Source: Clostridiaceae bacterium
GTDB taxonomy: Bacteria; Bacillota; Clostridia; Lachnospirales; Lachnospiraceae
DNA: 10,739 nt
Direction: 5' to 3'
Assembly (NCBI GenBank): GCA_018378255.1
Contig: JAGZXV010000195.1
Span: 1-10,739, forward strand
This document shows, piece after piece, positions 6,483 to 10,739 of this stretch; within the stretch, counting starts at the first letter, position 1; every line of letters starts with the position of its first letter. The notes under the pieces are model-generated. The model ran no database searches, was not told the DNA's origin, and saw only the letters and a list, made by a program, of their open reading frames with translations. A program made the translations under genes and the position numbers.

Positions 6483-8804
6483 ATGAAACAGAAGAAAGGC
6501 AGTTATTTTATCAGGGTTTTTATTACACTGGTGGCTGTTATCCTGGTGCCGCTGGCCGCCTTTACAGCGATTTCAAGACGGATATTTGTTTTGAATATGA
6601 ACCAGGAAATAGGAAAGACCAATCTGGAAATGCTGGAGCAGTCAAAAAAGGTGATCGATAAGTCTTTAAACGATGTGGAGAATCTTTCCGATATGCTGAT
6701 CAGTGATCCCTCTGTTATAGAGTTTGTTAACAGAAAGGTGGATTTGTCCGTTTATAAAAGCGCTGAAACCATTAACCGCATCACCAATACAATCTATGTT
6801 GTGAAAGAAGGAAATGGTTATTTAAAGGATATATACATATACAGCAGGAACAATGACCTTCTTCTGTCACAGGAAAACGGAATTTTCCATAAGCTTTTAA
6901 AGGAGCAGCAGGAACGGCTGGAAGAAAGATATGAAGCCGGGGAAAGAGGATTTTTTGTTATTTCGGATGACGGTAATGGACAAAAATCAATTCAAATGGT
7001 CAGGCTATTGGAAAAAAGCATGGGGCAGTTCAGCGGGGCCATTATGATCGATTTGGATTTGTCGGAATTTCTGCATAATATCGAGCAGGTATGTCTGAGG
7101 AAAACCGGTTATCTGCTGGTATTCGGGCCGGAAGACAGATTGATAACTTCCGAAAGTAAGGATATCTACCGGATTGCCCAGGTGGACGAGCGGCCATGGA
7201 TGAAAACGGAACCGGGCAGCTATAACTGCGTGGCAAATGGGGAAAAGCTGCTGGTTTCCAGCGTGGTCTCAGAAGCATTTGGCTGGCGCTATATGTCGGT
7301 GATTCCGGTGGCAGAAATCGATTATTCCATTAAGAATATAACGAATACCCTGCTTCTGGTATTTGGAGTCATCATATCATCCATGGTATTTATCACATAC
7401 CTTTTGGCCCGTGAGATGAATACCCCGATCCAGATGATCCGGGAGCTGCTGCTTGGGGAAAAGAATGGAGATAAATCATACGGACGCGGCTATATTTACG
7501 GAAAAACGCCGGATGTGCAGGCTGTACAGGCTGCGGTTCAGGATATGGTCGGAAAGATGCACGTCCATAAATCTGTGGTCAGCGAGAATGAAGTATTGAA
7601 GTCAGTGGTAGAAGATAACCGGCAGAGACTGAAAAACTATTTCTTAATCCGCCTGGTAAACCAGGATATTACCGATATGACGGAAATCAGTCAGGCTGCG
7701 GAGAATTACGAAATCCCATTGAATGGCTACTTTGCGGCCGTCTCCATTTCATTTGCAAAGGGTTACACGAACGCGACCTGCTGTATGGAGAAAGAAGAAA
7801 AAAGAGATTTGAAACGTGATATTTTAGCCTTTGTAAAACAGCAGTTCCAGGATACATACCTTCAGGAAGCTTTTTACGAGGATTCGAAACAGATTCTTGT
7901 GCTGACTGGTTTAAAAGAGGCGGAGTACGGGACGGATAAGGAGCGGGAAATCGAAAGGAAATGTGAAATAATCCAGGACTTTATAAAAGAAAACTATCAT
8001 TTCCCTCCAACGATCCTGATCGGAGAATACTATAGGGGACTGGAAAATATATACCGTTCCTATCATGATGTGAATAACGCCAGAAAGTACAGCTATGTGC
8101 TCGGAGCCGATTCCATGATACTGAGCAGTGAGCTCAAGCATTTAACTGAAGATTATCATACGCCGGAATACCCCTATCAGACATTTTTAAAGAACAACCT
8201 TCAGGCGGGAAAATTCCAGAACGTAAAACAGGTTATTGTGGAACTGAGGGAATATCTGCGCAATGATGTGGTTTTTGCGGTGCAGTACGGTTATTTTTAC
8301 AAGGATATGATATCAATTCTGATCGGATATCTTACCCAGGAAAATATGCAGGGACTTGCCAACGAACTGGCCTATACTCTTGTTAATTTCGAAAAAGTAT
8401 TCGAAGATTCCGATGAAATTGTGGATTATCTGTGTGATATGATCGATAAAATCCAAAGAGAGAACATGAATGCCAAAAGAATCGACCCCAACATAGAACG
8501 GGTGATCGACATAATACACAATGAATATGAAAAACCGCTCAGTTTAGACGAAATGTCGATGCGTCTGGATTTAACCAGCAGCTATATCAGCCGCCTGTTT
8601 AAAAAAGAGACGGGACAGAATTTTAAAGATTATCTGACCCGGTTCCGCATGATGAAGGCGAAGGAGCTGCTGCTTGAAAGCAATTTTAATATCAATGAAA
8701 TTGCGTTAAAAACCGGGTATCTAAATGGCGACCAATTCGGGCGCGCGTTCAAACAATTAGAAGGGATGACTCCCTATGAATACAGAAAAAAGGTGAAGGA
8801 ATAG
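6483..8804 (+). CDS. Membrane-anchored AraC-family transcriptional regulator with extracellular sensor domain
   Basis: One-component sensor-regulator, 773 residues. A first membrane helix (about 12-30) is followed by an extracellular region (about 32-289) whose pattern suits a Cache-type ligand sensor, then a second helix (about 290-309). A HAMP-like remnant starts at NTPIQMI. The cytoplasmic linker (about 310-669) holds no recognised catalytic motif, and neither a receiver nor a histidine kinase domain is seen. The last 104 residues are an AraC DNA-binding domain: first helix-turn-helix near 686-709 (SLDEMSMRLDLTSSYISRLF), second near 735-769 with NINEIALKTGY and the closing GMTPYEYRKK. Proteins of this architecture commonly sit next to LplA/B/C-type transporters in Firmicutes and activate them in response to the sugar. 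It lies 34 nt after the binding-protein gene and 3 nt before the first permease gene, so it is probably co-transcribed and auto-regulated. Confidence 0.92.
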   Translation: MKQKKGSYFIRVFITLVAVILVPLAAFTAISRRIFVLNMNQEIGKTNLEMLEQSKKVIDKSLNDVENLSDMLISDPSVIEFVNRKVDLSVYKSAETINRITNTIYVVKEGNGYLKDIYIYSRNNDLLLSQENGIFHKLLKEQQERLEERYEAGERGFFVISDDGNGQKSIQMVRLLEKSMGQFSGAIMIDLDLSEFLHNIEQVCLRKTGYLLVFGPEDRLITSESKDIYRIAQVDERPWMKTEPGSYNCVANGEKLLVSSVVSEAFGWRYMSVIPVAEIDYSIKNITNTLLLVFGVIISSMVFITYLLAREMNTPIQMIRELLLGEKNGDKSYGRGYIYGKTPDVQAVQAAVQDMVGKMHVHKSVVSENEVLKSVVEDNRQRLKNYFLIRLVNQDITDMTEISQAAENYEIPLNGYFAAVSISFAKGYTNATCCMEKEEKRDLKRDILAFVKQQFQDTYLQEAFYEDSKQILVLTGLKEAEYGTDKEREIERKCEIIQDFIKENYHFPPTILIGEYYRGLENIYRSYHDVNNARKYSYVLGADSMILSSELKHLTEDYHTPEYPYQTFLKNNLQAGKFQNVKQVIVELREYLRNDVVFAVQYGYFYKDMISILIGYLTQENMQGLANELAYTLVNFEKVFEDSDEIVDYLCDMIDKIQRENMNAKRIDPNIERVIDIIHNEYEKPLSLDEMSMRLDLTSSYISRLFKKETGQNFKDYLTRFRMMKAKELLLESNFNINEIALKTGYLNGDQFGRAFKQLEGMTPYEYRKKVKE

Positions 8805-8807
8805 AAT

Positions 8808-9722
8808 ATGGGTATCAGGATAAAAAAGTTATACCGTCAGGTGGTCCGGCACCGATTTGCCTATCTTTTGATGGCTCCGGGAATTCTGTTTTTTTTGGTA
8901 TTTAACATCTATCCATTGTATTTCCTGCAGATCGCGTTTAAAAAATACAGCGTATTCGGCGGTTTGGAAAATGCAAAATGGGTAGGTCTTGACAATTTCA
9001 GGCGTCTGTTTGCTACAAAATATTTTGGACAGGCCCTGAGCAATACATTGATTCTGAGTTTCTGCAATATTCTGGTGGGCATGGTAGTTCCTGTAGCCAT
9101 AGCGCTGTTTATTAATGAACTGCGAAACAGGCGATTTGCCAGGTTCGTGCAGACCTCCGTTTATCTTCCCCACTTTTTATCCTGGGTGATTGCCGGTGGT
9201 ATATGGCTGTCGCTTTTATCTCCCCAGGGCGGGCTTGTGAATGAATTTTTGGGACTGTTTGGAATAGAACCGATTTTCTTTGCGGCCAGGCCCGATCTTT
9301 TTAGGGGCGTGCTGGTGTTTACCTATGCCTGGAAGTCCGCGGGGTGGCAGAGCATTATCTATCTGGCTGCCGTAACCGGAATCGATTCCAGCCTTTATGA
9401 AGCGGCCAGGATCGATGGGGCGGACCGGATGCAGTGTATGAAAAGCATTACGATTCCGCTGATCCTTCCTACGATTTCTGTGGTGACCATTCTGCAGGTG
9501 GGCAAGGTGCTGGAATTATTTAATCAGGTTTTCGTTATGTACAATCCTGTGGTGGCGGAAGTATCGGAAACGTTGGGAACGTATGTATACAACATGGGAA
9601 TTGTAAAGGGAGACATGTCTTTTGCAACAACTCTTGGCCTGTTTAAATCACTGGTGTCAGTGACCCTTGTTCTGGTCACCAACAAAATATCCAAAAAGCT
9701 TAGCGGCAATTCTGTAGTGTGA
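8808..9722 (+). CDS. Carbohydrate ABC transporter permease, LplB/UgpA type
   Basis: First of two inner-membrane subunits forming the sugar channel, 304 residues, a normal length for the family. A membrane helix at about 18-40 (YLLMAPGILFFLVFNIYPLY) is followed by further hydrophobic segments near 78-103, 117-138, 165-190, 218-232 and 277-292. The ATPase-contact loop is YEAARIDGADRMQCMKSITIP (197-217), matching EAA-X3-G-X9-I with IP in place of LP. AAGGA at 8796-8800, 7 nt before the ATG, lies inside the end of the regulator gene, so translation is likely coupled. The start is further supported by the basic N-terminus (RIKKLYRQVVRHR) typical of LplB-like proteins. Confidence 0.95.
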   Translation: MGIRIKKLYRQVVRHRFAYLLMAPGILFFLVFNIYPLYFLQIAFKKYSVFGGLENAKWVGLDNFRRLFATKYFGQALSNTLILSFCNILVGMVVPVAIALFINELRNRRFARFVQTSVYLPHFLSWVIAGGIWLSLLSPQGGLVNEFLGLFGIEPIFFAARPDLFRGVLVFTYAWKSAGWQSIIYLAAVTGIDSSLYEAARIDGADRMQCMKSITIPLILPTISVVTILQVGKVLELFNQVFVMYNPVVAEVSETLGTYVYNMGIVKGDMSFATTLGLFKSLVSVTLVLVTNKISKKLSGNSVV

Positions 9723-9726
9723 GGAG
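9722..9726 (+). promoter_or_regulatory. Ribosome binding site deciding the second permease start
   Basis: AGGAG lies 7 bases before ATG 9734. An in-frame GTG at 9719 would place this site inside the coding region and has no site of its own, so ATG 9734 (or the adjacent ATG 9737) is preferred. Confidence 0.75.
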
Positions 9727-9733
9727 AGGTCCT

Positions 9734-10609
9734 ATGATGAGTAAAAGAAATAAAAGGATATGCGGCTCCAAAGCGTGCGTATTTGATTTTATCAATGTCA
9801 GCGTATTTTCAGCAATTTGTATTTTAATGATTTTCCCCTTTGTCAATGTCCTTTGCCTGTCGCTGGAACCGGAGTGGATTGCTTCCCAGACCGGGGTGAT
9901 TCATCTGATTCCCCGTCAAATTACATTGGAAGCCTATAAGGCGGTGTTCCAGAATCCGGATATCAGCAACGCCTTTGTTAATTCCGTGTTCGTAACCGCT
10001 GTCGGCAGCATTTTGTCTCTGCTGGTGACTGCGATGATGGCCTATGCGCTGTCCGTTAAGGTGCCGGGGGCCAGGCTGGTGGGCTACCTTCTGGTTTTTG
10101 TGATGACATTTAAAATAGACATCATTCCGCAGTATATTCTGGTAAAACAGCTGGGACTTATGGACAGCCTGTGGTCCCTGATCATATCCACACTGGCGAC
10201 TACGAGAAATATTATATTGATGCGCGTCTTTTTTGAGCAGCTTCCGGATAGTTTAAGGGAATCGGCGGCATTAGACGGCTGTAATGAGACTACATACTTT
10301 TTTAAAATTGCCCTTCCGCTGTCCAAACCGATCATGGCTACAATCGCCTTATTCTATGCGGAGGCCCATTGGAATGAATTTTTAAAAGCTACCATGTTCA
10401 TCCAGAGCGAATCAAAGAAGGTGCTCCAGGTGCTCCTTCGTGAGATTTTAATTGATAATGTGGCCAATGATGCGGCGATTTCAGTGACTATGGGGAAAAA
10501 TCTGAAGATGGCTACAGTGATCGTCACGATTGTGCCTATTTTATGTGTTTATCCGTTTTTACAGAAATATTTTACAAAAGGAATTATGATAGGAGCGGTG
10601 AAGGGATGA
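9734..10609 (+). CDS. Carbohydrate ABC transporter permease, LplC/YtcP type
   Basis: Second channel subunit, 291 residues from ATG 9734. Hydrophobic segments lie near 22-42, 83-106, 114-126, 145-165, 197-209 and 258-275. The EAA loop reads ESAALDGCNETTYFFKIALP (176-195), keeping the Asp-Gly and I-X-LP elements that dock with the ATPase. The C-terminus YPFLQKYFTKGIMIGAVKG is the hallmark ending of this family. It starts 11 nt after the first permease gene ends and overlaps the next gene by four bases. No ATPase gene is present in the window. CUT1 importers of this type usually share an MsmX/MsmK-type ATPase encoded elsewhere, which is the expected situation here. Confidence 0.95.
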   Translation: MMSKRNKRICGSKACVFDFINVSVFSAICILMIFPFVNVLCLSLEPEWIASQTGVIHLIPRQITLEAYKAVFQNPDISNAFVNSVFVTAVGSILSLLVTAMMAYALSVKVPGARLVGYLLVFVMTFKIDIIPQYILVKQLGLMDSLWSLIISTLATTRNIILMRVFFEQLPDSLRESAALDGCNETTYFFKIALPLSKPIMATIALFYAEAHWNEFLKATMFIQSESKKVLQVLLREILIDNVANDAAISVTMGKNLKMATVIVTIVPILCVYPFLQKYFTKGIMIGAVKG

Positions 10610-10739
10610 TGACAGAGTTAGAAACATTTAAACCGCAGCATGAGTTTTTTATCGGAGTGGATTCAGACGGCTGTGTGTTTAATACCATGGAAATGAAGCA
10701 TAAGAAGGTTTTTATCCCGTTAGCCATAGAGGTATGGGG
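10606..10739 (+). CDS. HAD-superfamily hydrolase, N-terminal fragment cut by window end
   Basis: Forty-four complete codons are visible, running off the window. The start ATG 10606 overlaps the permease stop in an ATGA arrangement and has AGGAG at 10591-10595, 10 nt upstream; ATG 10609 is an alternative. The peptide contains FFIGVDSDGCVFNT (res. 14-27), matching HAD motif I (DxDG), with Asp19 as likely nucleophile and Asp21 as likely acid/base. HAD proteins are mostly phosphatases or phosphomutases. In a sugar operon a sugar-phosphate phosphatase is plausible, but motifs II-IV lie outside the window, so activity and substrate are open. Confidence 0.7.
   Translation, partial: MMTELETFKPQHEFFIGVDSDGCVFNTMEMKHKKVFIPLAIEVW

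Noticed and set aside
8829..9173. Antisense open frame inside the first permease gene
   Set aside because: It mirrors codons of a clear permease gene and its translation has no family features.

Overview
The window is a stretch of a bacterial glycan-utilisation locus. All genes lie on the + strand and are packed with short gaps or overlaps. The moderate base composition, strong AGGAG-type ribosome binding sites, a lipoprotein solute-binding protein with LplB/LplC-type permeases, and a membrane-anchored AraC regulator beside the transporter genes all point to a Clostridia member, most likely Lachnospiraceae. That placement rests on gene style and is an inference.

Layout: positions 1-1485 hold the 3' part of a GH42-like glycosidase gene, cut by the window edge. 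It overlaps a complete GH92 alpha-mannosidase gene (1472-3631), which overlaps a gene for a uroporphyrinogen-decarboxylase-fold protein of unknown reaction (3621-4760, GTG start). The only sizeable gap (4761-4888) carries a candidate sigma-A promoter, an upstream direct repeat and a GC-rich palindrome just after the predicted transcription start. A transport block follows: a solute-binding lipoprotein (4889-6448), a two-TM sensor/AraC-type regulator (6483-8804), two CUT1-type permeases (8808-9722 and 9734-10609), and the first 44 codons of a HAD-family protein (10606 to the window end).

How the parts fit: the binding protein and two permeases would import an oligosaccharide, with an ATPase encoded elsewhere because none is visible. 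Neither visible glycosidase shows a secretion signal (the GH42-like N-terminus is outside the window), so GH92, and probably GH42, would trim imported mannose-containing glycan in the cytoplasm. The membrane regulator would sense a ligand outside the cell and activate the locus. The URO-D-fold protein is the least explained part. It keeps a His-X-Cys pair like cobamide/thiol methyltransferases but lacks the usual third zinc cysteine and the HemE signature, so a substrate-modifying role is possible but unproven. No RNA genes, mobile elements, CRISPR arrays or clear terminators were seen.
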